Origin: Rhizobium sp. Q54
GTDB taxonomy: Bacteria; Pseudomonadota; Alphaproteobacteria; Rhizobiales; Beijerinckiaceae
Assembly: GCA_945901195.1 (NCBI GenBank)
Contig: CAMDKB010000044.1
Location: 1 to 15,571 of the forward strand
Length of the DNA: 15,571 bases
Direction of reading: 5' to 3'
Positions 7,379 through 15,426 of this stretch are shown here, in pieces. Under the pieces are notes generated by a model. The model was given only the letters and a program-made list of their open reading frames with translations, was not told the origin of the DNA and did no database searches. Position 1 is the stretch's first letter. Each line of letters starts with the position of its first letter. Both the position numbers and the translations under genes were made by a program.

Positions 7379-8623
7379 ATGCACTATGACAGGCTCGAAA
7401 CTCGCGCACACGATTTGCGCGAAAGGACTTTGCTGAAAGATTTGCGAGCTGTCATGCGGGCTGCAAGGCCTCGCGCGCCTGCATTGCGGCGACAATTGCA
7501 AGGCGTAAAACTGGATGACATCAAGTCGCGAACCGATCTTGCGATGATACCGGTGTTCCGCAAAAGCGAACTTGTACAGTTGCAAAACGACGAGCCTCCT
7601 TTCGGTGGACTTACAGCAACGCGTGCGACCGCAATGAAGCGATTGCTGTTGTCGCCCGGGCCTATCTTTGAACCGGATGCGCATGTCAAGGATTGGTGGG
7701 GCGCGGCGCGCGCGCTTTATGCTGCGGGAATCCGGCGCGGCGATATAGTCCTCAACACGTTTTCATATCACATGTCACCTGGCGGCCATATCATGGATAG
7801 TGGCGCATGCGCGCTTGGTTGCCCGGTTATTCCCGCCGGTCCCAGCAATACAGAGCAACAACTGGAAGCGATTGCCCATTACAAGCCGCGCGCTTATTGC
7901 GGCACGCCGGATTTTCTGAAGATCATTCTGGACAAGGCCGTAGAATTGAAGCGCAACTTCAAGTCCATAGAAACTGCACTGGTTTCCGGTGCGGCTTTGC
8001 CGAAGACCTTGCGCGATGAACTCGGCGAGCGCGGCATTGCCGTGCGGCAATGTTATGCCACTGCCGAGCTTGGTGTCATCGCCTATGAGACTTCCAATGC
8101 CAAGGGCGCGTTGCTCGACGGCATGATGGTCAACGAACACGTCGTTCTGGAAATTGTCCGACCTGGCACTGGCGATCCTGTGCCACCGGGCGAAGTCGGC
8201 GAAGTCGTCGTCACGCGCCTGACAAAAGATTACCCGCTGCTTCGGCTGGCCACCGGAGACTTGTCTGCAATCATGCCGGGAAAATCTGCGTGCGGCCGAA
8301 CCAACACGCGCATTCGCGGATGGATGGGGCGCGCGGACCAGACAACAAAGGTCAAGGGCATGTTTGTGCATCCCCGCCAGATTGCAGAGGTTGCAAATCG
8401 TCATCCGGATATCGGCCGCGTGCGACTGGTTGTCAGCCGCGAGGGCGAGCAGGATAAAATGACCCTGCTTGCAGAATGCGCCAGGCCGGATGAAGCTCTT
8501 GCGCGCGCTATTGGTGAAACTCTGCAGAGCGTGAGCAAGCTGAAAGGTTCTGTGGTCTTGGCCAAAACCGGCAGCCTGCCGAATGATGGTAAGGTCATCG
8601 CCGACGAACGGCCTATATCCTGA
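7379..8623 (+). CDS. PaaK-like adenylate-forming protein (phenylacetate-CoA ligase family) lacking the canonical P-loop
   Basis: A 414-residue member of the phenylacetate-CoA ligase branch of the adenylate-forming superfamily. Supporting motifs: YATAELG (226-232, A5), LATGDLS (290-296, A7), GRADQTTKVKG (317-327, A8/hinge) with the PaaK-type FVHP after it, and NDGKVIADERP at the end, where K405 fits the A10 lysine. Where PaaK has SSGTTGxP this protein reads LLLSPGPIFEPD (89-100), so the phosphate loop is absent or altered, though the downstream catalytic elements remain. It may still make a CoA thioester, using a different acid, or be impaired. ATG 7379 has GAAGG at 7367-7371. The neighbouring valine genes and importer suggest a small branched-chain or aromatic acid, which is inference. 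Confidence 0.8.
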   Translation: MHYDRLETRAHDLRERTLLKDLRAVMRAARPRAPALRRQLQGVKLDDIKSRTDLAMIPVFRKSELVQLQNDEPPFGGLTATRATAMKRLLLSPGPIFEPDAHVKDWWGAARALYAAGIRRGDIVLNTFSYHMSPGGHIMDSGACALGCPVIPAGPSNTEQQLEAIAHYKPRAYCGTPDFLKIILDKAVELKRNFKSIETALVSGAALPKTLRDELGERGIAVRQCYATAELGVIAYETSNAKGALLDGMMVNEHVVLEIVRPGTGDPVPPGEVGEVVVTRLTKDYPLLRLATGDLSAIMPGKSACGRTNTRIRGWMGRADQTTKVKGMFVHPRQIAEVANRHPDIGRVRLVVSREGEQDKMTLLAECARPDEALARAIGETLQSVSKLKGSVVLAKTGSLPNDGKVIADERPIS

Positions 8624-8670
8624 CGCGCCGTTGCAAATTATAAATGCGCGGATCAATTGCGGGATAAACC

Positions 8671-9837
8671 ATGTCCGAACAGACAGCACACCAGGCATTT
8701 GCACTCAACGAGGAGCAGAGCGCCATTTCACAAATGGCGCGTGACTTTTCCGATGAGCACATCGCCCCTCACGCCGTGCGCTGGGACGAAGAGAAATATT
8801 TCCCAGTCGAAGTGTTCCGCGAAGCGGCCAAACTGGGCATGGGTGGTATCTACGTCCGCGAAGATGTGGGCGGCAGCGCGTTGGGGCGTCTGGAAGCTGC
8901 GCTGATCTTTGAAGCGCTTGCCACGGGCTGTCCGTCGACATCAGCTTTCCTCTCCATCCACAATATGGTTGCGTGGATGATCGATTCATTTGGCAACGAG
9001 GTGCAGCGAAAGGCCTGGGTTCCCCGGCTGACCGCGGGCGAAATCCTCTGCAGCTATTGCCTGACCGAGCCGTCAGCGGGATCGGACGCTGCAGCGCTAA
9101 CGACGGCTGCCAAGCGCGATGGCGGTGATTATATCCTGAACGGCGTCAAGCAATTCATATCGGGAGCAGGCGCAACGGATATCTATATCGTGATGGCGCG
9201 AACGGGCGGGCCAGGTGCAAACGGCGTGTCTTCGTTTATTGTCGAGAAAGGCACAGCGGGTTTGTCGTTCGGTGCGAATGAAAAAAAGATGGGGTGGAAT
9301 ACGCAGCCCACGCGGCAGGTCATCATGGACAATGTGCGCGTGCCAGCGGTCAATCTGCTCGGCGAAGAAGGGCAGGGCTTCAAGTTTGCGATGGGCGGGC
9401 TTGATGGCGGTCGCCTGAATATAGCGGCCTGTTCGCTCGGCGGCGCGCAGTCAGCACTCGACAAGGCCTGCGCCTATATGAGCGAGCGCAAGACGTTTGG
9501 CCGCCGTCTTGAAGAGTTTCAGGCGCTGCAATTCAAGCTGGCCGATATGGAAATCGAGCTTGAAGCGGCGCGCACGTTTTTGTGGCGGGCGGCATCCTTG
9601 CTTGATCAAAAGGACCCGCGCGCGACAAAGTTTTGCGCGATGGCCAAGCGTTTTTGTACTGATACCGGTTTTGATGTCGCCAATAGCGCCCTGCAGTTGC
9701 ACGGCGGCTACGGCTATCTGGCCGATTACGGCATCGAGAAGATTGTTCGCGATCTGCGCGTCCATCAAATTCTTGAAGGCACGAATGAAATCATGCGCCT
9801 GATCGTGGCGCGCACGATGGTGGGCAACAAGAGATGA
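8671..9837 (+). CDS. Acyl-CoA dehydrogenase, probably isobutyryl-CoA dehydrogenase
   Basis: FAD flavoenzyme of 388 residues that would oxidise isobutyryl-CoA to methacrylyl-CoA and pass electrons to ETF. Family marks are CLTEPSAGSDA at 130-140, LHGGYGYL at 343-350 and ILEGTNEIMR at 367-376, whose Glu369 is in the position of the catalytic base of short-chain and isobutyryl-CoA dehydrogenases. Length and C-terminal motif match ACAD8-type enzymes, but the substrate assignment rests mainly on the next three genes. ATG 8671 has GGGA a few bases upstream, and 47 bp separate it from the PaaK-like gene. The stop overlaps the next start as ATGA. A 2-methylbutyryl- or other short branched acyl-CoA substrate is possible. 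Confidence 0.88.
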   Translation: MSEQTAHQAFALNEEQSAISQMARDFSDEHIAPHAVRWDEEKYFPVEVFREAAKLGMGGIYVREDVGGSALGRLEAALIFEALATGCPSTSAFLSIHNMVAWMIDSFGNEVQRKAWVPRLTAGEILCSYCLTEPSAGSDAAALTTAAKRDGGDYILNGVKQFISGAGATDIYIVMARTGGPGANGVSSFIVEKGTAGLSFGANEKKMGWNTQPTRQVIMDNVRVPAVNLLGEEGQGFKFAMGGLDGGRLNIAACSLGGAQSALDKACAYMSERKTFGRRLEEFQALQFKLADMEIELEAARTFLWRAASLLDQKDPRATKFCAMAKRFCTDTGFDVANSALQLHGGYGYLADYGIEKIVRDLRVHQILEGTNEIMRLIVARTMVGNKR

Positions 9838-10883
9838 GCGATCTGATTGTTGGACACGAGGGAACGCTTGGCCGGATCACGCTTAATCGTCCGAAGGCGC
9901 TGAACGCTTTAACCTATGACATGGTTACGCAGATGCATGCCGCCTTGAAGGACTTCGCCGCGGATGATGCTGTCGCCGCTGTTCTTGTTGATGGCGCAGG
10001 CGAGCGAGGACTCTGCGCGGGGGGTGATATCCGCTCGATCTATGACGCGCAGATCAATGGCAGTGATCTGCCTGCGCGTTTCTGGCGTGACGAGTATATC
10101 ATGAATGCCTATATCGCCCGATATCCCAAGCCTTATATCGCCATCATGGATGGCATTGTGATGGGCGGCGGCATTGGAATTTCAGCGCATGGTTCGCATC
10201 GTATCGTTACCGAGTGCACCCGGGCGGCGATGCCTGAAGTCGGCATCGGCTTTTCACCTGATGTGGGTGGCACGTTTCTGCTTTCGCAGACACCAGGCGA
10301 ACTTGGAACCTTTTTGGGGCTGACCGCAACGGCGATGAACGCTGCAGACGCCATTGCGGCGCGATTTGCCGACGATCATGTGCAATCTTCAGAAATCCCT
10401 GGGCTGGTTGCAGCACTCGCGCACACTCAGTCGCCACATGAAATCGGGGCTGCTGTCGCAGCGTGCCGCAGCACGCCTGCGCAAGGTTTGTTCGCGGCCA
10501 ACCATGGCTGGATCAATGCATGTTTTGCTCTCGATAGTGTCGAGGAGATCATGGCGGCGTTGGTGGTTCGACCGGAAGACGAGGCGCAAAAGGCGCACGC
10601 GGCGATGTCGCGACATTGTCCAAAATCGCTCAAGGTCGCGTTGCGAGCCTTGCGTGAGGCGCGAAAGATTGGCGCGCTGGAGCCCTGCCTGCAGATGGAA
10701 TATCGCGTTTCGCTTGCGTGTATCGCCGCGCCAGATATGGTTGAAGGCATCAGGGCGGTCGTCGTCGACAAGGATCAGAAGCCCAAGTGGTCGCCATCGA
10801 CGCTTGATGAAGTGAGCCCTGAAATGGTGGCCGGTTATTTTACAGCACGGCCCCACGATACCATCGAATTTGCGAACGCTTGA
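9834..10883 (+). CDS. 3-hydroxyisobutyryl-CoA hydrolase (enoyl-CoA hydratase/isomerase superfamily)
   Basis: Crotonase-fold thioesterase that releases 3-hydroxyisobutyrate from its CoA ester, a step special to valine breakdown because methacrylyl-CoA is toxic. The 349-residue length, well above simple hydratases, and the sequence fit HIBCH: oxyanion-hole segments GLCAGGDIRSIYD (59-71) and GIVMGGGIGIS (107-117), and AMPEVGIGFSPDVGGT (132-147), where Glu135 and Asp143 match the catalytic pair described for human HIBCH. The C-terminal half (KSLKVALRALREARK region) is the HIBCH-specific extension. It overlaps the dehydrogenase stop by 4 bp, so the two are probably translationally coupled. Confidence 0.9.
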   Translation: MSDLIVGHEGTLGRITLNRPKALNALTYDMVTQMHAALKDFAADDAVAAVLVDGAGERGLCAGGDIRSIYDAQINGSDLPARFWRDEYIMNAYIARYPKPYIAIMDGIVMGGGIGISAHGSHRIVTECTRAAMPEVGIGFSPDVGGTFLLSQTPGELGTFLGLTATAMNAADAIAARFADDHVQSSEIPGLVAALAHTQSPHEIGAAVAACRSTPAQGLFAANHGWINACFALDSVEEIMAALVVRPEDEAQKAHAAMSRHCPKSLKVALRALREARKIGALEPCLQMEYRVSLACIAAPDMVEGIRAVVVDKDQKPKWSPSTLDEVSPEMVAGYFTARPHDTIEFANA

Positions 10884-10900
10884 CAGAACGGAGCAGGACT

Positions 10901-11794
10901 ATGGCCACCATCGCATTCATCGGCCTCGGCAATATGGGCGCACCCATGGCGGCCAATCTTGTGAAGGCGGGACATGCCGTTAAAGCTTTCGATTTAAGTG
11001 CTGCGGCGAAGGATGCGGGCCGCGCCGCTGGAGCTGAAATCGCAGCCAGCGCCGGGGAAGCCGCCAAGGGAGCCGATTGCGTAGTGACCATGCTGCCGGC
11101 AGGCAAGCATGTGGTGGGGGTCTACAGCGATGCTGAGGGCATATTGAAACATGCGCCCAAGGGCTCATTGTTTATCGATTGTTCCACGATAGATGTGGAC
11201 AGTGCGCGAAAGGCTCATCTGCTCGCGCACGCCGCCGGCATGCAGTCGCTTGATGCGCCGGTTTCCGGCGGCGTGACCGGCGCCACGGCCGGCACGTTGA
11301 CGTTCATGGTGGGCGGTGAGGACGGTGCTTTCCTGCGTGGGGAAACCTATCTCAAGGCGATGGGTGCGCGCAGTGTGCATTGCGGGGCGGCGGGCGCAGG
11401 GCAGGCCGCAAAGATCTGCAACAACATGATCCTCGGAATTTCCATGGCGGCAGTGAGTGAAGGCATTGTGCTGGCCGAAAAGCTGGGACTTTCGCACAAG
11501 GCCTTGTTTGATGTTGTCTCGACGTCGTCTGGATCGTGCTGGTCGATGACGAAGAATTGTCCCATGCCGGGCATGGTGGAGGGCAGCGCCTCCAGCAACG
11601 ATTTCAAGGCTGGTTTTACTGGCGAACTCATGCTGAAGGATCTTACGCTGGCTGTTGAAGCGGCGACAGCCACAGGCACGCAATGCGAACTTGGCGACCA
11701 TGCGCGCCGCCTTTATGAAGCCTTCAGTGTCAGCGGTCAGGGCCGCCTGGATTTCTCCGCCATGGTGCAGTATGTACGCAAACGGTCGGAGTGA
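10901..11794 (+). CDS. mmsB: 3-hydroxyisobutyrate dehydrogenase
   Basis: NAD-dependent beta-hydroxyacid dehydrogenase oxidising 3-hydroxyisobutyrate to methylmalonate semialdehyde. From ATG 10901 it has 297 residues, typical of MmsB. The N-terminus MATIAFIGLGNMGAPMA has the Rossmann GxGxxG (G8, G10, G13). The substrate-binding DAPVSGG is at 118-124 and the catalytic lysine is K171 in AGQAAKICNNM. ATG 10901 has GGAG at 10890-10893; the frame can be extended to TTG 10880 but that adds residues before the Rossmann strand and is unlikely. It starts 17 bp after the hydrolase stop. Methylmalonate semialdehyde would next need MmsA, which is not in the window. Confidence 0.93.
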   Translation: MATIAFIGLGNMGAPMAANLVKAGHAVKAFDLSAAAKDAGRAAGAEIAASAGEAAKGADCVVTMLPAGKHVVGVYSDAEGILKHAPKGSLFIDCSTIDVDSARKAHLLAHAAGMQSLDAPVSGGVTGATAGTLTFMVGGEDGAFLRGETYLKAMGARSVHCGAAGAGQAAKICNNMILGISMAAVSEGIVLAEKLGLSHKALFDVVSTSSGSCWSMTKNCPMPGMVEGSASSNDFKAGFTGELMLKDLTLAVEAATATGTQCELGDHARRLYEAFSVSGQGRLDFSAMVQYVRKRSE

Positions 11795-12592
11795 ATGATG
11801 ACAGGCAAGACAATGGCTGCGAGTTACGAAACAATTCTCGTCGAGACGCGCGGACGCGTAGGTTTGGTCACGCTGAACCGGCCGCAGGCGCTGAATGCGC
11901 TCAATCAGCAGGTCGGGCTCGATCTTATCTCTGCATTCGAAGCATTCGATGCCGATGACGGCATTGGTTGCATCGTACTGACCGGATCGGAGAAAGCATT
12001 CGCGGCCGGGGCTGATATAAAGGAAATGCTGCCGGTCGATTATGCGACCGCTTTCGGCAAGGATCTTTTTGCGAACTGGGAAGCGCTGACCCGTGTGCGC
12101 AAGCCAATCATTGCAGCGGTTGCAGGTTTCGCCTTGGGCGGTGGCTGCGAACTCGCAATGCTGTGCGATATGATTATTGCAGCGGACAATGCAAAGTTTG
12201 GACAGCCGGAAATCAAGCTGGGTGTGATGCCTGGCATGGGTGGAACACAACGGTTCACGCGCGCCGTCGGCAAGGCCAAGGCGATGGATATGTGTCTGAC
12301 CGGCCGCATGATGGATGTGCAGGAAGCTGAACGTGCAGGACTGGTGGCGCGTATCGTGCCTGCAGACAAGCTTATCGAAGAAGCGGTTGCTGCTGCTGCC
12401 GTCATTGCGTCGATGTCGATGCCGTCGGCGATGATGACGAAGGAAGCGATCAACCGGTCATTTGAAACGCCGTTGTCAGAAGGTCTGCGGTTCGAGCGGC
12501 GGGTGTTTCACTCGTTGTTTGCAACGGAAGATCAGAAGGAAGGCATGGCTGCCTTTGTAGAAAAGCGGAAACCCAATTTCAAGAATCGTTGA
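11795..12592 (+). CDS. Enoyl-CoA hydratase (probable methacrylyl-CoA hydratase)
   Basis: Crotonase that adds water to a 2-enoyl-CoA. Of 265 residues, the oxyanion-hole segments are AFAAGADIKEM (69-78 region) and ALGGGCELAM, and both catalytic glutamates of true hydratases are present: Glu119 in GGGCELAM and Glu139 in FGQPEIKLGVMPGMGGTQR. This separates it from the hydrolase at 9834, which lacks the first. In this operon its natural job would be hydration of methacrylyl-CoA to 3-hydroxyisobutyryl-CoA, though such enzymes are broad. The start directly abuts the mmsB stop. GGAG at 11788-11791 is too close to ATG 11795 and better for ATG 11798; ATG 11813, giving MAASYETILVET, is also possible. 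Confidence 0.9.
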   Translation: MMTGKTMAASYETILVETRGRVGLVTLNRPQALNALNQQVGLDLISAFEAFDADDGIGCIVLTGSEKAFAAGADIKEMLPVDYATAFGKDLFANWEALTRVRKPIIAAVAGFALGGGCELAMLCDMIIAADNAKFGQPEIKLGVMPGMGGTQRFTRAVGKAKAMDMCLTGRMMDVQEAERAGLVARIVPADKLIEEAVAAAAVIASMSMPSAMMTKEAINRSFETPLSEGLRFERRVFHSLFATEDQKEGMAAFVEKRKPNFKNR

Positions 12593-12605
12593 TTAGTTAT
12601 CGCCG

Positions 12606-13583
12606 TCAGGGGCGCGTTGCACGGAAGAGTGCGAATCGCCGTGCGATTTCCTGTGCGATGACAAGCGTTGAATCCACTGGCTCATATGTCCAGTTTTCCA
12701 GTTGGCCGGCCCAGGGGCGAATTTTTCCCTGTGTCAGCAGTTCGTTTATGAAATGACCAAATTTTTGCGCATGCCCGGATGGTTCGTAAATGTGAACAGG
12801 CTTTCCCGTCGCAATGCTTTCACCGATCATATTGACGCTGTCAGTCGTGACGACAAAATAATCCGCCAGAGCCAACATGGTCATATAGGGATTATCGCCG
12901 CTGCCATCCCACAGGAAAGTGCGTCGCTGCCAGTCATCATTGGCTTGGACAATCTTCTGGATCGTGTTGATAAGAACTTGGGGTGTGCGGCGCGAAGGCG
13001 AAACCATCAGGCTGGCGCCTGCTCCCAGTATTTGCGTTGCAATGGTCGCAAGGGCTTCAATGTCAGTCTGCTCGAAACTGTATTTGCGGCTGGGTCCGCC
13101 GATCAGCAACGCCACGCGGGGTGAAGGCAGGGCCGCGATGCCAGGATGGGGATTGGCGTGCGCCTCTTCACGCGCAAGGGCATCGCGCGGATGAGGGGCT
13201 GTCAGGCTTGTAAATACATTTCCACCGGTCAGCCGGTCATGTTCGGGTAGGCATATCAGATGAAATCTGCGGCGCCAGTTGCGCGGATTGCCAAGAAAAA
13301 CAGTAAAGGTCTTGCCGCTCGAACGCCTGGAAATTGCGCGCAGATAGGGAGCTGTTTCGCGTCCTGAGGCGAGCACAATATCCGGGTAAGGCGGATCAAG
13401 AGCGCTGTCAGCGGGATCGGCGGGTCCCCAGGGTGAGACCAAGTGAAACAGGGATCGGGGTTTTACAGGCCGCATTTCCGGCTCGATAGCCAGCGCGCGC
13501 GCCACACCCACGCAAGGCAGGACATGCCCGAGTTTCACCGAGCCAAGGATCGCAAGAGTTGTGTGCGGCGGCAAAAGGGTCAT
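12606..13583 (-). CDS. ELM1-family protein (DUF1022, mitochondrial fission ELM1-like)
   Basis: Member of the ELM1 family, named after a plant mitochondrial-fission protein but widespread in alphaproteobacteria, where the role is unknown; the fold is thought to resemble GT-B glycosyltransferases. From ATG 13583 it has 325 residues. Supporting segments are VALLIGGPSRKYSF (157-170), DGSGDNPYMTMLALADYFVV (226-245), then TTDSVNMIGESIATGKPVHI (246-265). The frame stays open to ATG 13658 and TTG 13667, but the extra 25-28 residues do not resemble the family N-terminus and would leave only about 40 bp to the divergent phosphatase. No start has a clear Shine-Dalgarno. It converges on the hydratase gene with 13 bp between stops, so it is transcribed separately from the valine genes. 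Confidence 0.8.
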   Translation of the reverse strand: MTLLPPHTTLAILGSVKLGHVLPCVGVARALAIEPEMRPVKPRSLFHLVSPWGPADPADSALDPPYPDIVLASGRETAPYLRAISRRSSGKTFTVFLGNPRNWRRRFHLICLPEHDRLTGGNVFTSLTAPHPRDALAREEAHANPHPGIAALPSPRVALLIGGPSRKYSFEQTDIEALATIATQILGAGASLMVSPSRRTPQVLINTIQKIVQANDDWQRRTFLWDGSGDNPYMTMLALADYFVVTTDSVNMIGESIATGKPVHIYEPSGHAQKFGHFINELLTQGKIRPWAGQLENWTYEPVDSTLVIAQEIARRFALFRATRP

Positions 13584-13706
13584 GCCAGTTTTGTAGATCC
13601 ATCTGGGAGGATTTGGCCAGGCAATTCCTTTACTTGTGTGGCAAAGGATGGCTGCCATTGCAATCAAAAATGGTAATATGCTGGCTTCATACAGGGTTTG
13701 CCGGAT

Positions 13707-15299
13707 ATGAAATCATCGCTGTTCCTCACGCGCAGGTCATTGCTCAAATCGCTGGGGGCTGGCGGTCTTGTCTCTGCAGGCAGTAGTATTTTCGCGCCTT
13801 ATATTTCGCGCGCGGCTGACAGGCCAGGTATTCCTCATGGCCTGCAATCTGGCGATGTCTCTTCCGATGGCGCAATGATATGGGCGCGAACTGATATTTC
13901 CGCGCGCATGCATGTGGAAGTCTCAACGGTCGAGAGTTTCAACTCGATCCTTAAGGGCATTTCAGTTGATGCCTTGCCGGAAAGCGATTTCACCGCGAAG
14001 GTTTTGATGGATGGATTGCCTGCGGATCAGGACATTTTCTATCGCGTCAGATTTCAAAACCACAATGAGCCTGCGCTTTTCAGCGCGCCCGCCCTCGGCC
14101 GATTTCGAACGCCACCGGGTGTGAAAAAGTCAGTCAGTTTTGTCTGGTCTGGCGATACGGCTGGTCAGGGTTGGGGCATTGATGAATCGCGCGGTGGCAT
14201 GCGCTGTTACGAGACGATGCGGCGCAACAGGCCGGATTTCTTCATTCACAGTGGCGACACAGTTTACGCGGATGGCGCTGTGCTGCCTGAACAAAAGATG
14301 CCTGATGGCGGCGTGTGGAAGAATGTCACCATCGAAGAAAAGCTGAAAGCGGCCGAAACACTCGCGGAGTTCCGCGCTGCGTTCAAATACAATCTGATGG
14401 ATCGCAATGTGCTTGCATTTAATGCGGAAGTTCCGGGCTTCTATCAATGGGACGACCACGAAGTCACCGATAATTGGTGGCCGGGCCAGCCGTTGACGAA
14501 TAACGATCACCGCGCAAAAAAATATACTCAGGCGAATATGATGACATTGGCAGCGCGGGCTTCACGCGTATTCCACGAATTTCTGCCGGTGCGGCCAAAC
14601 GCCTATGAACCAGGATGCATCTATCGGCGCCTTTCGTATGGCCCCTCGCTCGATCTGTTTTTCATCGATATGCGCTCCTATCGCGCGCCCAATGGTGACA
14701 ACAGTCAGACGGCCTACGGCACGGCCGCGCACCTTCTTGGGCCTGAACAATTGGCTTGGTTGAAGCGAGAGTTGAAAGCTTCTCAGGCGACCTGGAAGAT
14801 CATCGCTTCAGATATGCCCATCGGGCTTTATGTGGCAGACGACTGGCGCGAGAATTCAGGCTCGGAAGCCGTCGCACAGAATGATAATGGTGCGCCGCTC
14901 GGACGCGAGCTTGAGATCGCGGAAACTCTGTCGTTCATGAAGCGCGAGAAGATATTCAACACAGTCTGGCTGACCGCTGATGTGCACTATACAGCCGCGC
15001 ATTATTATAATCCGGACAAAGCGGCGTTTCAGGATTTCGAGCCCTTTTGGGAGTTTGTGTCAGGCCCATTGCACGCAGGCACCTTCGGACCCAATCCGCT
15101 CGATGGCACATTCGGGCCGGAGCTGCGATTTATCAAAGCGCCATCAAAGGATCAGGGCGTGAATCTGCCGCCCAGCTTCGACCTGCAGTTCTTTGGCCAC
15201 GTGGCCATTGATGGAAACACCGAAGTCATGACGGTGACGCTGAAGGACTGGAATGATGTTGCCCTGTGGTCCGTGCAGATTGAACCGAAGATGGTGTGA
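13707..15299 (+). CDS. phoD: Tat-exported PhoD-family alkaline phosphatase/phosphodiesterase
   Basis: Metallophosphoesterase of the PhoD family, releasing phosphate from phosphate esters outside the cytoplasm; family members use Ca and Fe. From ATG 13707 it has 530 residues. The N-terminus has a twin-arginine signal (LTRRSLLKSLGAGG, RR at 9-10), with cleavage likely after SRA (A36). The PhoD N-terminal domain follows at about 40-138, then the catalytic domain: VWSGDTAG (Asp150), FIHSGDTVYADG (Asp184), QWDDHEVTDNWW (247-258) and LTADVHYTAAH (422-432). All expected metal-binding positions appear intact. ATG 13707 is chosen over TTG 13698 because it gives a normal Tat leader. No PhoB-type box (TGTCAT repeats) is visible upstream, so phosphate control is not shown. 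Confidence 0.92.
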   Translation: MKSSLFLTRRSLLKSLGAGGLVSAGSSIFAPYISRAADRPGIPHGLQSGDVSSDGAMIWARTDISARMHVEVSTVESFNSILKGISVDALPESDFTAKVLMDGLPADQDIFYRVRFQNHNEPALFSAPALGRFRTPPGVKKSVSFVWSGDTAGQGWGIDESRGGMRCYETMRRNRPDFFIHSGDTVYADGAVLPEQKMPDGGVWKNVTIEEKLKAAETLAEFRAAFKYNLMDRNVLAFNAEVPGFYQWDDHEVTDNWWPGQPLTNNDHRAKKYTQANMMTLAARASRVFHEFLPVRPNAYEPGCIYRRLSYGPSLDLFFIDMRSYRAPNGDNSQTAYGTAAHLLGPEQLAWLKRELKASQATWKIIASDMPIGLYVADDWRENSGSEAVAQNDNGAPLGRELEIAETLSFMKREKIFNTVWLTADVHYTAAHYYNPDKAAFQDFEPFWEFVSGPLHAGTFGPNPLDGTFGPELRFIKAPSKDQGVNLPPSFDLQFFGHVAIDGNTEVMTVTLKDWNDVALWSVQIEPKMV

Positions 15300-15340
15300 A
15301 TTACAGCGAGAGCAGGCCATCAGACAATGCTGGATCGCGG

Positions 15341-15381
15341 GGCCCGGATAGAGCCTCCGGTCCAGTCGCCAGTTTCTGGCG
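15341..15381 (+). other. Two adjacent hairpins downstream of phoD
   Basis: First, 15341-15348 pairs with 15356-15363 (GGCCCGGA against TCCGGTCC, one mismatch). Then CGCCAG (15367-15372), loop TTT, CTGGCG (15376-15381) is perfect. They lie 42-82 bp after the phosphatase stop and could end or protect its mRNA, but no T-run follows either stem. The rest of 15300-15426 holds nothing I recognise. Confidence 0.35.
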
Positions 15382-15426
15382 TCTGCCCTCCATTAAAGCG
15401 GCCCGGCGCAGCAAGTGTGCGCCTAG

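Noticed and set aside
8631..8644. TTGCAA followed by TATAAA as a promoter before the acyl-CoA dehydrogenase gene
   Set aside because: The two boxes are nearly adjacent; no -35 element lies at normal spacing from TATAAA, so support is too weak.
7775..8704. Open frame of 309 codons on the - strand opposite the PaaK-like gene
   Set aside because: No recognisable domain, no ribosome site, and the + strand frame has conserved ligase motifs throughout.
11165..12250. Long open frame of 361 codons on the - strand opposite mmsB and the hydratase gene
   Set aside because: Its translation matches no family and it lies wholly antisense to two clear enzymes; codon bias of GC-rich genes opens such frames.
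13584..13706. PhoB box upstream of phoD
   Set aside because: No pair of TGTCAT-like repeats found; TAATAT at 13674 has no -35 partner.
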